Shown here: one piece after another, positions 1 to 12,692 of the stretch
How the letters are laid out: each line of letters begins with the position of its first letter
Position numbering within the stretch: position 1 is the stretch's first letter
NCBI GenBank assembly: GCA_028551475.1
Contig: CM052359.1
Location: 13,765,583-13,829,582 of the forward strand
Source of the DNA: Casuarina equisetifolia
Lineage: Eukaryota > Streptophyta > Magnoliopsida > Fagales > Casuarinaceae
Direction of reading: 5' to 3'
Length of the DNA: 64,000 nt
Position numbers and translations under genes: made by a program
The notes under the pieces: model-generated
What the model was told of the DNA's origin: nothing
Databases searched by the model: none
The model's input: only the letters and a program-made list of their open reading frames with translations

Positions 1-999
1 AATATAGGAGTATACTCTAACATTACAAGAGTCACAAAAATTATGAAAGAATGGAGGTTTACAAGTCTTCAAATCTCATTCAAAATGACATTTTTCTAGA
101 GAAATTTTATATTTTGAAACAAATAAGCTCTCTATCATATAATTTTCCTTACTTTTGTTAATAGGATTGGAATATTAATTGTTTTATTTTGAAATAATTT
201 TCTATTGTATTCAACTCATATACAGTAAATGCAAGCAAAAAAAAAAACTATTTTAAGAAGTTTTGCAGCTAAATTCCTTTCTTTTTATTGCTTGATCATC
301 TATTGCAATTTTTTATTCTGTTTTTTAATAGGATATTGGATTCCATTTTGAGTGAGGATAGTTTTTCAAATCATTTTTGTCCATGTACATTTTAAAAAAA
401 GAAAAAAGAAAAGACTTATATTTTCACTTTGATATAACAAAAATTATAATATAAGTTAACTGAAGGGATCTAATATATAATTTCTTTTGCTATAGAAATT
501 TTTTATTGACAAACTAGTCATCCATCCAATAAAATTATTCTTCTTGATGCCATCAATCTAGATTAGGTTATACTAATCAATCTCTTCATCAATTGGTCAA
601 AGGTCCTTGTAAATTTATTTACAGTAATAGGCAAACTTATAAATAATAGAGGTAAGAGTATGCTTTAAATTGAGGAGAGTTTTCTAGCTCTATACTATGG
701 AACCTTTTATATCAAGCTACATTATTGATTTTTTTTTTGTATTATAAATCCACTTATTCTATTATGAAGAGTTTAAGAAATTAATGAGGTTTTAAAGTAT
801 GTCTCAAAAAGACTTTATTCAAAGTTTAAGATTTGATAGCTCCAATCTATCATTCTTCTTTGGTGAGTAAATTGTTTGTTAAGCTATTTTGTGAGAACAT
901 TATATATCTACACTACCATCCATAAAAAGTTTAATTAAGATAATTCCTACATCTCTGAATTAAGGAACAATTCTTCACTATGATGACATAATACACCAA
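1..999. other. AT-rich stretch, no gene seen
   Basis: This stretch is strongly AT-rich with short poly-A and poly-T runs. I see no open frame with recognisable protein motifs on either strand and no clear paired repeat. The right end leads into a minus-strand copia remnant, so part of it may be that element's decayed 3' flank or LTR, but I cannot show that. Confidence 0.5.
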
Positions 1000-2900
1000 A
1001 CAATATGATGATTTTCCTCTTTTTGGAGTAATATTAGTTCAACATCCTTGCACCAAGAAAAGGAAATTTGCTCCCCAAGCTTAACTCTACTGGGAGTCCA
1101 TCCTAGTAACCAACTGATATATCTTTTGCTTGTCTCTTCTCAGTGACTTCATTAGCATATTTGCTCCATTGTCATCAATGTGAATCTTCATAAGATCTAA
1201 TTATTTGAATTCTAATACATTTCTAATCTAAGATATCTAACATCAATATGCTTAGACCTTGAATGACATAAAGTATTCTTACTAAGGCATATGGAACTTT
1301 GGTTCTTGCTATGAAGGATAACATTCCTTTAATTTACACTAAGTTCCTGAAGAAATGTCTTTATCAACAAAACTTCTTTACCACTTTTAGTAATTGCAAT
1401 ATACTTTATTTGTGTTGTGAGTAATGCAACTCAATCGTATGACTTAGATTGCCATAAAATTACTTCCCTTATAAAAGTGAGCATGTACCTTTTTATAAAC
1501 CTTTTCCCATCATGGTCACTAGCTATATTTATGTTTGTATATTTAACCACTATAGGCTCATCATTATCAAAACATGAATACAACTTAGGAGTTCCTTTAA
1601 TATACTTGCACATACATTTATGTGTTAGAAGCAAAACTAAGAATGTTACATGTCTTGTTAAGAATAATGTTACATGTCCTATTATTAATAATGTTACATG
1701 TCTCCAAGGAAGGGCATTTGAGTGTTATTTGTATGGTGAAATAGCGTTACACATAGTGTCTTGGGAGCAACGATGAGACTTACAAGTCATAAAGAAAGAC
1801 TTACATCCAATAGGTGGAAGGGAAACTGACGTGAATGTTGGCTAGAAACATTGGCAAAAATGAGGTTGGCCTATGTAAAGTAGATTTACATGAAGGAAAA
1901 AACTATGAAAACTAGTTCATGTATTTTGACAAGTTCATAATGGAGGTTAAGAATCCTTCTTTTTTTGCCTAACAGAATAGGTGTAAAGAGGAAAACTAAT
2001 TCCTTATATGACAAAGCCGGTCATCCATAACAACCACTCAAACCTATCCCCACTCAAAGACTATATTGCATGTAACATATCTATTTTGTGGCTTAATAAG
2101 CTTTGGGACCAGTTAAATTCATGTGTAGCCATTACAATGAAGGTCATTTAGTTAAGTTTTTTTTGCTAGGACTTAATGATTCATATATATTGTTGAGCTA
2201 AATATACATGTCTTTTGATGATGACATATATGCTTAGAGAAGTTTTGAAGTTCATCAGGTTTAACAATGAATATTCTCACCCATTCATTACCGCTTCTGA
2301 CCCTGTTGCAACTTCAACCTTTATCTTGACTGTTGTTGTTGCTAAAACTACTCACTTTCTATCTTGATTTTAATTTCAAACTTTCTATGACTCTTCAATT
2401 GCTAAGCCAATTAAATAAGATAAAATATCAGTAATATAGGCTAGGATGTTGTCTTTACCATTGTTATTGCCTCCTTGCCCTTAATACCTTTCCTTTGGTA
2501 CCTTTGCTTGCTTACTCAAATGCTCTTACCTTTATAGTTGTTACCCTTGTTGTTGAAGCCTATACCTTTATCTACCCTTGTTAAATAACGTAGATTCAAG
2601 AAGATCAAAGGATCATGGATGACATACCTTCCAATTCACTAACCTAGCTTGTTTTAAATTCTCTAGTTGCATAGTCAATGTCAACAAAGTCCATTTGATT
2701 AAGCCTCTTTCCCATTACCTTCACTTTTTCTGCCTTAGTTGCTTTAACCTCTAACTTTTCTTTCAATGCTCATGACTTTTGTTTTGTCTTTGCTTTTGCC
2801 TATGCCTTAGCAGCTGGTGCTTAAGAAAATAGAACGGCTTAAAGACTACGCCTGCGCTTACCTTTAATGGCTTTTGGATGGCTCTTGCCTCTTGCCCTAC
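1000..2900 (-). mobile_element. Ty1/copia remnant, internally deleted
   Basis: Read on the minus strand, 1634-1431 carries the copia reverse transcriptase C-terminal block (KYIKGTPKLYSCF and a later WQSK), and about 1300-1150 carries the end of RNase H (an HSRSKHIDVRY-like motif). Nearer the element's 5' side, about 2600-2400, a basic Asn/Gly/Lys-rich frame (GFNNKGNNYKG) resembles the tail of copia gag. The order gag then RT/RNase H fits a minus-strand element from which much of pol is gone. It is a heavily broken fossil. No LTR pair was found, so both limits are approximate. Confidence 0.6.
1643..1702. repeat. Three-copy 24-bp tandem repeat
   Basis: The 12-base core ATGTTACATGTC occurs three times, starting at 1643, 1667 and 1691, so the period is exactly 24 bases. 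The linkers between cores are AT-rich and slightly diverged. It sits inside the copia remnant and gives no sign of function; replication slippage is the simplest explanation. Confidence 0.85.
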
Positions 2901-3158
2901 CGATCTATGCTACCACCTTATGTGATATTGTCTTTCTCATTACATTCTTTTCTATAGGGAACATCCTAACCAACAACTTAAGAAGGAATATGGTGCCAAT
3001 TTCATACCCTTTACCATAAAAAGGTAGTGCTCCCACCTTCCGGTCTACTGGTTATAGATCAATGGCTTACACCCCGTCCACGGGCTTTGGCTCTTTAAGT
3101 GATGACAAGGATGCTGGGTCAACTGTTGACTCGAATCCTGCCTCAACTTTGATGCCCA

Positions 3159-3240
3159 ATGTTATAGTTCAAAAGTAATTTGAACCCATTATGTCAATAG
3201 GCTTAGGCCTTTTGACTCAATGACTGGGTTCATTACAATT
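3159..3240. repeat. Direct repeat copy 1, LTR/primer-site-like
   Basis: About 82 bases are repeated, with scattered differences, at 3412-3491. This copy is followed at once by TTGGTATCAAAGAC, which resembles the plant initiator-methionine tRNA primer-binding site used by LTR retrotransposons (TGGTATCAGAGC). It could be the end of a truncated LTR. No open frame is associated with it. Confidence 0.55.
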
Positions 3241-3411
3241 GGTATCAAAGACAAACCCATGTCTCAAGTTTAAATCACAAAAAGGGCAACCTACAAGAAA
3301 GGCTATCTAGTGACTTAATGTTAAAGGCTGAAGTGGCATCTAAATGTGTGGAGCTAGAGTAGAGCCACCATAGAGTGGGCCATTAGGACATTAGATTGAA
3401 ATTGTGATGGA

Positions 3412-3491
3412 ATGTTATAGTCCAAAAGTAATTGAATCTATCATACCAATAAACTTAGGCCTTTTGACTTAATGGTTGGGTTCATTATAAT
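3412..3491. repeat. Direct repeat copy 2
   Basis: This is the second copy of the 82-base repeat at 3159-3240, about 253 bases downstream. It ends where the next element's LTR seems to begin (TGTTAGGGAC at 3491). The pair may be the two ends of a small LTR-derived fragment or a local tandem duplication. Confidence 0.55.
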
Positions 3492-6400
3492 GTTAGGGAC
3501 TTTAGTTGGTATTCTTTGATCATTTTGTCAATTGTAACCAATGGAGATCTTAATTTCCTTTAACAAACTCTACTATCTCATTTCAATGAGAAAATTTCAA
3601 TTCAATCTCCATTTCAATTCCTTTTCATTCAAGATATAGAGAAAACTAAAGTTTGGTAAATAGGTCAAAAATAACTTTTGCCTTAGTCCTCTCAAACCAA
3701 ACACTTGTGTGTTTATGAAAGCTAATTCGTTGTTCCTAGACTAGATCAAAGTGGTATTAGAGAAGGCCATGAATAACCATTGCCAGGATCTAAACTTGGA
3801 GTAGAACTTGACTTACTGTCAAAAACCATGCAACAACTATTCTCAGCCTTGAATGTGAAAATTAATGGCATATTAGCTTAAATTGATCTTCCTAAACTTG
3901 TAGGATAAAGCTCCTCTTGTTAGATCAATGGAATTTAGAGTACTAGGGATGGGAAAATATCATAGGTAGATTCAAACCAAAACAATATGGCTTAATTTCC
4001 CTAAATATGATAGGGATTTGGATAATTCCCTTTGAATCAATCATGTGGTGTAGTTTTTTAATTTTAATGACACACCAAAGGGTGAGAAAGTTAGAATTTC
4101 CTTGTGGCATTTAGACATAGAGACATAATTGGTCTATTAGTTGTTGCAGAAGGAAAATCAAGGAAGGGTGATCATTTGGGAGGCATTGACAAACAAGCTG
4201 TTAAAGCACTTTGGCCCAACTCTATTCAAGGATCATTTTGGTGAACTTACAAGCTTAAATAGACTAAGTCTATACATGATTACCAATTTCAATTCAATAA
4301 ATTACTTTTACGATATAGTAATTTGGATGTAGACCATTAAATTAGCTATTTTATCAATGCATTAAAAGATAATCAAATTGGGTGTTATAGCTCATAATTC
4401 CTTTATCTTATCTACAGCTATTGGTTTTGCAAACTTGTTCAAAGCTAAAGAAATGGCTAGTAAGGCCATTGTGATTGTCATAGTAGATGACAAGTTACTC
4501 CCAGGTAACCACTAAATAGGATGGTGGAAAGTCAAAATAATCTACCTATTAAAAATGCTTACATAGTCAGAGATAATGGATAAAAGAGCTCATGGATTAT
4601 GTTTTAATTGTAATGAGTAGTTTACCCTTAGTCTGTTTTAAGAAATTGTTTTTGTTAGAAGACATATGTGGAAATGAGGATGAAGAGTATTTTGTAAATG
4701 ATCATGTGGAAATGTAGGGAGAACTTAGGAAAATTATCCCTGGTAGTCTATGTAGTGAAGTGCTCTAAGTCTTTGAGGGTACAGGGAACTATAGGGGTTA
4801 ATTGAGTTAGAGTTACAGTTTTGCTAGACTTCAGCAACACTCAACTTTGTGAGTGATAAATTGGCTATCAAAATGAATCTAAAATTGGACGTAGAGAAAG
4901 GCTTTAAGGTTGAGGTTGCAAATGGAGATTCTATCCAAGGAAAGGCTCTTTGCTAAAGAGCGGAAATGATTTTTCAAGGAGTAAAAATGAGGGCTGATTT
5001 TTTCATTTTACCAATTCTTAAGCTTAGTAGTACTAGGAACACTGGTTGCAGACTCTTGGGGTTATGGAGTATGAATTTTTGAGATTATTCATGTCCTTTG
5101 TGTTAGATGGAAAGCAAATTGAGATGTATAGGGATTAGGAGGCCAACAATGAGGTTATAAAGAGTGTTGATTTTGTGAAACTCATGCAAAAACATAAATA
5201 AGGAATGGTATTGTAGATTAAATTGATGCTAAAGGAAGAGAGCTCCAGCCTAATAGTGCACTTACCGCCATAATTTGCAGCCTTGATTAGTGTGTATGAT
5301 GAACTATTTCAATGGCCTCATGGTCTCCCACCTTAATGGTCTTATGATCACATAATTTTATTGAAAGATAAGTCTAGGTAATCACTATTAGACCTTACTA
5401 TTCCCTTTATATATAGAATAAGGAGATTGAGAAGTTGATGTAAGAACTTTTGGAGTAAGGGGTGATAAAAAAAATACTAGCCTTTTTCCTCATTGGTTTT
5501 ATAAATAAGAAAAAAAAAAGATGGTTCATAGAGACTATGTGTTGATTACCAAACCTTAAATAAGGAAACTATAAATGATGGTTTCCTATTCCATCAATGG
5601 ATGAAATGTTTAATGAACTACATGGAGCTAGAATTTTTATCGAGCTTGATCTAAGATTAGGCTACCACCAAATTAGAATGCACCTAAGTAATGTAGTAAA
5701 AATGGCATTTCAAACATCCTATGGTCATTTTGAATTTCTATGCCTTTTGGGCTAAGTAATGCATCATTTACTTTTCAAAGTCTAATAAATGAGGTGTTTC
5801 AAGAATTACTATTCTGATTTGTCTTGGTGTTTTTCAATGACATATTGGTTTAGAATTTGACTTAGGAAGAACATAAGGAGCATGTAAGACTTGTGTTTGA
5901 GAAGTTAAAGGTAAACAAACTCTGTAAAAAATGAGAAATGTGAGTTTGGTATGCTAAAAGTGGGGTATTTGGGGCATGTAATATCTAAATATAAGGTTAA
6001 AATTGAAGTTGACAAAGTTGCTATAATGGTGGATTGCCTAATACCCTAAAATGCTAAGGTCTTAAGGGGATTTCCAAGTCTTAGAGGCTATTACAAAAAA
6101 ATTATTTACAATTATGGATTGATTGCAACCCCTTTTAACAAAGCTATTGCAAAAAAATGGGTTTGTATGGGGACAAGAAGCAAAAAAGGCCTTCAATGAT
6201 TTAAAGATTGCCATGACAAGAGCTTTAATATTGAGTATACTTAATTTTTCCTTACCATTCACTATAGAGTGTGATGCAAGTGGGATTGGGGTAGGAGCTA
6301 TGTTGATACAAGAATAGTAGCTTTGTCTTATTTCAGTTAAGCATTGAGGAGAAAAAACCTATTCTATCCACTAATGAAAAAAAGTTGTTGGCTTTAGTTC

Positions 6401-6510
6401 TTATAGTCAAGAAATGGTGTCAATACTTATTAGGTAAGCGGTTCATAGTTCAAATAGATTAGAGGAGTCTACAACATCTTTGGAGTTAAAATCTTTGAAA
6501 GTTTTTAGCA
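3491..6510 (+). mobile_element. Ty3/gypsy element, decayed, 3' truncated
   Basis: A short LTR-like segment (about 3491-3748) is followed by a primer-binding-site match at 3752 (TGGTATTAGAG). A gag-like region follows, then reverse transcriptase blocks around 5470-5900 ([26 protein letters not shown]) and the RNase H start near 6120-6315 (GFVWGQEAKKAFNDLK, IECDASGIGVGAMLIQE). The order and motifs are those of plant Ty3/gypsy gag-pol. The reading is broken many times, and the element stops abruptly near 6510 where copia sequence begins. No 3' LTR is visible. Confidence 0.75.
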
Positions 6511-6519
6511 ACGTTGGCT

Positions 6520-6662
6520 AGGCGATACTAAATGACAAGATGTCATGACATAAGAGATCAAAGCATTGAAAGCCAATGACACCTAAGAGATTGTAGAGCT
6601 ACCACCTAAGAGAAAGCTCATTGGATGCAAGTGAGTTTACAAGATTAAGTACAATTGTTCAG
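6520..6662 (+). mobile_element. Old copia 'A', part 1 (reverse transcriptase start)
   Basis: The plus-strand frame carries the typical start of copia reverse transcriptase (EIKALKAND, then ELPPKRKLIGCK, KIKYN). The sequence is cut by the solo LTR at 6663-8207 and the same domain continues at 8208, so the solo LTR inserted into an already resident copia element. This is a broken fossil. Confidence 0.75.
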
Positions 6663-8207
6663 TGAAATTCTACATGTAAGTGAATATGTCAAACAAGTAA
6701 TATAATGATGAGAAAAATATTTTCCCATAGAAATTGGTGAATACTAGACCAACTAATTGCTAACAGTAAATAAATTCTAAAATTTATCTAACAAATCAAA
6801 ATGATAAATGATAAATTAACTAACTAAATTTAAGAACACTCAATACAAGAAATATGTTAAAGCATCCAATTTCACCTTAACTACTAGATACAAATGTCAA
6901 TTATTTGTACTTACAAAAGTGTAATACCTATATGATGACAAAATTTTCTAATTTATTCACTATCCTATGTCTAGGTATATCAAATTTATTTAACTCATTA
7001 ATTTATTATATCTCTATACGTGAATTGAAATAAACTAATGCATTAGGATCTATGACTATTCCTAGCTAGTTTGCACTCAAAGTTATACAAATAATTTATG
7101 GTTACACATTACAAGAAACAACTTTATATTATCTCCTTTTAGTCTTAAATATGCAAATCAAATCATTTAAGTGATAGCTAACCACTTAAAAGTATTAAAT
7201 ACAGTAACATATAACTCACATAAATAAAATATTTACAAAACATAATAACCATAAAATTCATAATATCATAATTAGGTTACATTGTAGCTTTAACAAAGGA
7301 AAATTAAAACATAAAGTTAGAACAAACAAGAACAATGTTAAGAATTGAACAAAGCATTTTAAACTAGAAACATGAAAGTTGTCACTACAATGTCTTCAAT
7401 TCAAGAAAACTTTGCACAACTCTACACATCAGAAAGGAAATTAGAAATTATTTAGAATGAAGGGAGAAAAACACACCATCACATGCCACCACCATGTGCT
7501 ATCATGCACCACCACCATGTGTTGTCATGCATTACCATGCATTGCCATGTACCACCATGTGCCATCGTGTGCTACATAGAAAGCTACAAATCTTGCTAAA
7601 AGAGAGCCTTGGGATGCCAACCAACCAGAAAATCACACTTATCTGCCACAAAATGGCATTTGCTGTCTTTCTTCATTAGAAGTTCACCATAGATGAACCC
7701 AAAACATGAATTGGCTAGAAACTAGCATAGATTGGTTGAAAATAAGGTCAGATCACCATAAGCAAGGTTAGATAACCAAAGATGGGTCTCACTGTTGTGC
7801 TACCACCTTCTCAATTGGGTTTTGGTTGCCAAATAAAACAAACATAGACAACATACCAATTAGCTATCGCATAACTGTCTTGCGTTTGCGATTATGTCCT
7901 TTCCTTCCTATTCACAAAACTCTCCTAGGTTAGGTTAACTTTTGCATAACCAACCCATTGAAAAATGCACCCTTGTTTTTTGCTTCCCCTTTACAAAAAA
8001 AAAACACTATTTTTCCTTTTTGTTTGTGCAACCCACTTCTTTCCCTCTTTTCTTTTTCTTTTCTTTTTCTTTTTCTTATTTTCTTCCTCTAATCATGTAG
8101 GCTCCTTTTTTCCTTTGTTTCCTTTTCTTCAACTAGTTTCCCACTTGCACAACTAGGGAAAGACCACCCAATTGCACCTTTTTGACCTATAAAAAGTGGA
8201 GTTATCA
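6663..8207 (-). mobile_element. Solo LTR, 1.5-kb TGATAACTC family
   Basis: Read on the minus strand this segment begins TGATAACTC and ends GTAGAATTTCA, the TG...CA ends expected of an LTR. A related copy of similar length lies in the opposite orientation at 36512-38034, sharing both ends and inner landmarks such as a conserved block at 6950-6975. It interrupts copia coding sequence (6662 and 8208 belong to the same domain) and contains no coding region, so a solo LTR is the simplest call. I could not find an exact target-site duplication. The sharing of long LTR and inner motifs suggests a gypsy lineage, but that is inference. Confidence 0.7.
7474..7575. repeat. Minisatellite rich in CCACCATGTG
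   Basis: Degenerate short units around CCACCATGTG and CATGCATTACCATG are repeated across about 100 bases inside the solo LTR. A shorter related CAC/GTG-rich block is present in the sister LTR near 37117-37190, so the repeat is an old property of the LTR family that expanded in this copy. Confidence 0.7.
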
Positions 8208-9607
8208 ACAATGATGATGAGATAATGGAAAGATACAAGGCTAGGCTAGTGGCAAAATGAAGGAGTAAATTATCATGAAATCTTTGTACCTATTGTTAAA
8301 CATATTACAATTAGATTTTCCTTCTCATTGGCACGACAAAATCAATGGGAGATTCATTAGATGGACATTAATAATACATTCTTACAAGTTAAACTAAATC
8401 AAGAAGTTTCCATGTGACTTTTACTTGGAGAGTTAAATGAAAAGAACAAAAAAGTATGCAAGCTAAAGAAATCCTTATATGGATTGCACCAAGCCACCTA
8501 ATTATCATATGTTATGTTTGCAAAGACTCTACTAGTAGCTAGATTTCAAGATTTCATGCATTACACCTTGCCTTTTGTCAAGAAATGAGGTAACTTAATA
8601 GTAATTCTCATGATTTATATAGATGATATTCTCATTACATGCAACAATACTAATGAGATTAAAGAGCTAAAGATGCATCTACACTTCTCTTTTCACATCA
8701 AGGACTTAGAAGATTGTAAATTTTTCTTAGGTTTGAGGTCCTATAAGATGACAATGGCATTCGCTTAAGTTAGTGTAAGTATATACTTGAGCTAATAGTT
8801 GAAATGAGATTCAATAGGGCCAAGCTAGTTAAGAATCCCACAAACACCAACATAACGCTAACCATAATTAAGCATGATAAAAGAGCTCCAGTACCATTGA
8901 GAGATTCTTTAAAGTATTAGTAGCTCATAGTGAAGTTGAACTACCTTAATATGATGAGGCCAAACATCTCCTACACAATTCATAATCTAGCATAGTTCAT
9001 ACATTCACCTAAAAAGCCTTATTAGGAAGCAATAGTATGATTGATGAGATATTTAAAAATTTTTCGAAATACAAGTATGTTTATTTCCTCCTTAGGCAAC
9101 TACTAGATGTGTGCTTATTGTGATTTTAACCATACCACATGCATAATGGGAAGGAAATGGCTAACATGATTTTATGTTATACTCGAGGATGAACTAATTC
9201 CATGGAAGAGTAAGAAATAAAGAGTTGTTGTTTGTCATCCACCAAAACCAAATAGAGAGCCACAACAATCACCTTTTATGAAATTATTTAGTTGTTCATC
9301 CTTCTTAGAGATAAAGGGACATACCTTGTCCTATGACCTTATATTGCAACAACAAAGCCACCATGGAGCTTATTATAAATCTTATAGTTCATCAATGCAC
9401 TAAGCATATAAGCATTCATTGCTACTTCATTCACGAGAAGATCCAACATGAAATTATAAAGACGAACCATGTTAAAACTAAAAATTAACCTATGAACATG
9501 TTAACAAAAGCAAACTAGCAAAATCATCTCCTCCATAAGCAAGTTTTATAAATTTATATTAACCATGAATTTATTCAAATATGAGGCAGTAGCTACTTGG
9601 TTGCCAA
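8208..9607 (+). mobile_element. Old copia 'A', part 2 (RT and RNase H)
   Basis: After the solo LTR the copia reverse transcriptase continues: ERYKARLVAK just after 8208, KLKKSLYGLHQA near 8465, an IYIDDILI active-site block near 8615, and the RNase H end near 9340 (YCNNKATMELI, KHISIH). The family order is normal. The element is old and broken many times, and is interrupted again at 9613 by copia 'B'. Confidence 0.8.
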
Positions 9608-9612
9608 GTTGG
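9608..9612. repeat. Target-site duplication of copia 'B', left
   Basis: The five bases GTTGG directly precede the left LTR and are repeated exactly at 15084-15088 after the right LTR. Five bases is the usual target duplication for Ty1/copia. Confidence 0.85.
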
Positions 9613-10296
9613 TGATGGGAAAAACAACATATAACGTTTCCTACTTTGATTGAACCTATGAGGAAATACTAAAACACCAATGATGCATTTGAATCACAAG
9701 TAAAATAATCAAATCACTATCAACACAAAAGAATTTCTATGTGAAAAACTCCTCCAATGTGAAGGATAAAAACCACGGGACCAATCACAGAGTCCACCCA
9801 AATCTCCACTATATAAATCGTTAGGTTACAACCCAATCAAGTCCTTAACAATAGCAATAGGACAAAGATTTACTGATTCAACAACAATAGAATCACTAAT
9901 AAATAGTGAAGAACAAGTTGTAAATAACAACTTAACCAAGAAAAGTTAGAGAAATATCACCCAGATTTTTGATCAAGATTTGCTGACTTCAAGAGCTCCA
10001 AATGATAATCCAACCGTTCCCAATGAAGAACACCCAATCCTAAATCTGCTGATAAAAAATCAACTCAATCAGACCACGAATCGACCTTGATCAGACGTTT
10101 GATCAACTGCTGCGTAGGGCCTCTAATTCCTATGTAATTTTGCTCTTTTCTTTTCTCTCTTTTTCTTTTGTCTTTGACGGCCACTCACCTCTTTTCTAAA
10201 GAAAAAATCCTATATTTTTCTTTTTAAACCTTAGGGCCACATTACCCTAATTGGACCCAACATTAAGTCCTTGAATATGGCTGGACCAACCTAACA
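9613..10296 (-). repeat. Copia 'B' 3' LTR
   Basis: In plus orientation it begins TGATGGGAAAAAC and ends CAACCTAACA, so on the element's strand it runs TGTTAGGTTG to TTTTTCCCATCA, with TG...CA ends. It matches 14406-15083 along its whole length. The adjoining internal sequence, read on the minus strand, is purine-rich (ACAGGGAGAAT), as expected for a polypurine tract beside a 3' LTR. Confidence 0.92.
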
Positions 10297-10446
10297 ATTC
10301 TCCCTGTCCAACCCAAATGAGGGAGATTCCATATGTCCATTTCTTAAGCACAATCCAAACTGGGCTCATGCCGATAAAACTCAAACTTTTCTCACCATAG
10401 AGCCTTTGTCATCATATCAGAACCATTATCCTCAGTATGTACCTTT

Positions 10447-11340
10447 TCAAGTGCAACCTCTTTGGTTTCCATGATACCTTATATTAATATGCTTTGACCT
10501 TTGATGAAAAGTAGAGTTCTTAGCAAGACGTATAACACTTTGACTATCACAAAATAACACATACTTTTCTTGCACGAAACCAAGTTCTTTTATGAATTCC
10601 TTTATCCAAAGCAACTCTTTACATGCTTCCATTGCTGTAATAAATTCTGCTTCTGTTATAGATAGAGCAATACATTTTTGTAATCTTAATTGCCATGCCA
10701 CAGCTCTCCTTGAAAACTTAATCAAGTAGCTTGAAGTAGATCTTCTATTATCAATATCCCCTACCATATCAGAATCTATATATCCCACAAGAATAGGCTT
10801 ATCACTCCTAAATGAAAGTTTCAAACTAGAAGTGCTTCGAAGATACCTTAAAATCCACTTCACTGCATTCCAATGTTCTCTTCCAAGATTAGAAGTAAAT
10901 CTGCTAACTACTCCAACTACATGAGCTATATCTGTTCTTGTATAAATCATTGCATATATTAAACAACCAACAGCCGAAGTATAAGGAACTCTTTCCATAT
11001 CTTTTCTGTCTTCCTCATCTGTAGGACATTGTTTCTTACTAAGCTTAAAGTGTGTAAGAAGAGACGTGCTCACCACTTTAGTTTTATCCATATAAAACCT
11101 TTGAAGCACTTTCTTGATGTACTCCTCTTGAGACAACCACAACTTTTTGGCTTTTCTATCACGACTAACTCTCATACCAAGAATTTGCTTCACTAAGCCT
11201 AAGTCTTTCATTAAGAATGACTTACTTAACTCCTGCTTCAACTTTTCAATTCTTGCAGCATTTTTACCAATTATAAGCATGTCATCTACATAAAGCAGTA
11301 GAATAATAAAGTCATCATCTGAGAACTTCTGCACAAACAC
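10447..11340 (-). pseudogene. Copia 'B' pol: RT C-terminal part and RNase H
   Basis: A 297-codon open stretch. It starts just before the reverse transcriptase active-site block (LLYVDDMLIIGKN), passes KDLGLVKQILGM and the PYTSAVGCLIYAM region, and ends in copia RNase H (GYIDSDMVGDIDNRRSTSSY, ALSITEAEFITAMEA, FCDSQSVIRLAKN, RSKHINIRYH). Its length suggests the element is not among the oldest here. It is one piece of a broken pol and is not a host gene. Confidence 0.9.
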
Positions 11341-11418
11341 ACAATGATCAGAATTTGTCTTCTTGTAAGCTTGCTCCCCTATAAAAGACTCAAATTTTTG
11401 ATACCATTGTCTCGATGC

Positions 11419-11964
11419 CTATTTTAAGCCATATAAACTTTTCTTTAGCTTGCAAACATAGTTCTCTTTACCTTTTTCTTCAAAACCCTCTGATTGCTTC
11501 ATATAAATTTTTTCATTTAGGTCACCATGAAGAAAAGTAGTCTTTACATCCATTTGATCAATTTCAAGATCAAGACTAGCAGCCAATCCCAAAACCACTC
11601 GAATTGAAGACATTTTTACAACATGTGAGAAAATCTCATCATAATCAATTTTCTTTTTCTGATTAAAACCTTTAACAACTAGTCTGGCTCTGTATCGAGA
11701 TTGTGAAGAATTTTCATCATGCTTCAATCTATAAATCCAACGATTCTTCAAAGTTTTCTTGCCCTTAGGCAATGTCACCAACTCAAATGTTTGATTATCA
11801 TGCAAAGATTTCAACTCATCTTGCATTGCATCAATCCATTTTTTTTTATCCACATCCTCTACTACTTCTTCAAAGCTCTCAGGCTCACTTGCATTAGTCA
11901 ACAATACATACTCCTCAATAGAGTATCTAGAGGATGGATGGCGATCTCTAATAGACCTCCTCAA
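11419..11964 (-). pseudogene. Copia 'B' pol: RT N-terminal part
   Basis: A 181-codon open stretch with the standard start of copia reverse transcriptase: WIDAMQDELKSLHDNQTFEL, KNRWIYRLKHDE, RYRARLVVKGFNQ, DVKTTFLHGDLNEKIYMKQ and YVCKLKKSLYGLK. The preceding residues (RRSIRDRHPSSRY) are the usual basic linker between integrase and reverse transcriptase. Confidence 0.9.
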
Positions 11965-12344
11965 TGGTGGAACTGAAGATGGATTCTGCTGAACATCAAC
12001 AACATTATCTGTCTGAGTGTCACTATTATCTACAACCTATTGGTCATTCTAAATTTGATCTTGAACATCATGCTGAATATCACTTTCAACTTATTCTAGC
12101 AACTGTTGCTGTAAATCATTTAAAGGAATTAGATTAATATCAATACCAATCTTAAAGCCTTGTGACATATTCTTCTTACTCTGGCCAATATCTGTCATAT
12201 TTTGATTTTTAAAAAATATAACATCACGACTCCTCACAATTTTCTTTACAATTGGATCATAACACCTATAGCCAAATTCATCATAACCATAACCAAGAAA
12301 TATACATTTTCGTGTCTTGACATCTAACTTAGACCTTTCATCCT

Positions 12345-12692
12345 TTAGAATATGAACAAATGCTTTACAACCAAATACTCTTGATAGTTATAGGAAACAT
12401 CCTTACCAAACCAAACTCTATCTGGCACATCACCATCTAAAACAACAGTTGGAGATAGATTGATAACATAAGTTGCTGTAAGTAATGTCTCACCCCAAAA
12501 TGTCTTTGGCAGGTTAGTATTTGAAATCATGCATCCAACTCTCTCAACCAATGTCCTGTTCATTCTTTCCGCTATACCATTCAACTGAGGTATTTTTGGA
12601 GGTATCTTTTGATGTTGAATACCATGTTGTCTACAATACTCATTAAATGGTCCAATGTATTCACCACCATTGTCTGATCGAATGCATTTCAA
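12345..12692 (-). pseudogene. Copia 'B' pol: integrase C-terminal part
   Basis: The frame contains the second half of the copia integrase catalytic core: IRSDNGGEYIGPFNEYC, then GIQHQKIPPKIPQLNGIAER, which covers the Asp and Glu of the DDE triad, followed by the MNRTLVERVGCMI helix. The more upstream integrase sequence, including the zinc-binding part, lies in decayed form between 12693 and 13180. Confidence 0.85.

Noticed and set aside
7474-7575. Regularly spaced short repeats that might suggest a CRISPR array
   Set aside because: Units are degenerate, spacers are themselves repeats, and the sequence is a plant LTR.
10447-11340. A 297-codon open frame as a possible host gene
   Set aside because: It is the reverse transcriptase and RNase H part of copia element 'B', lying between its two LTRs.
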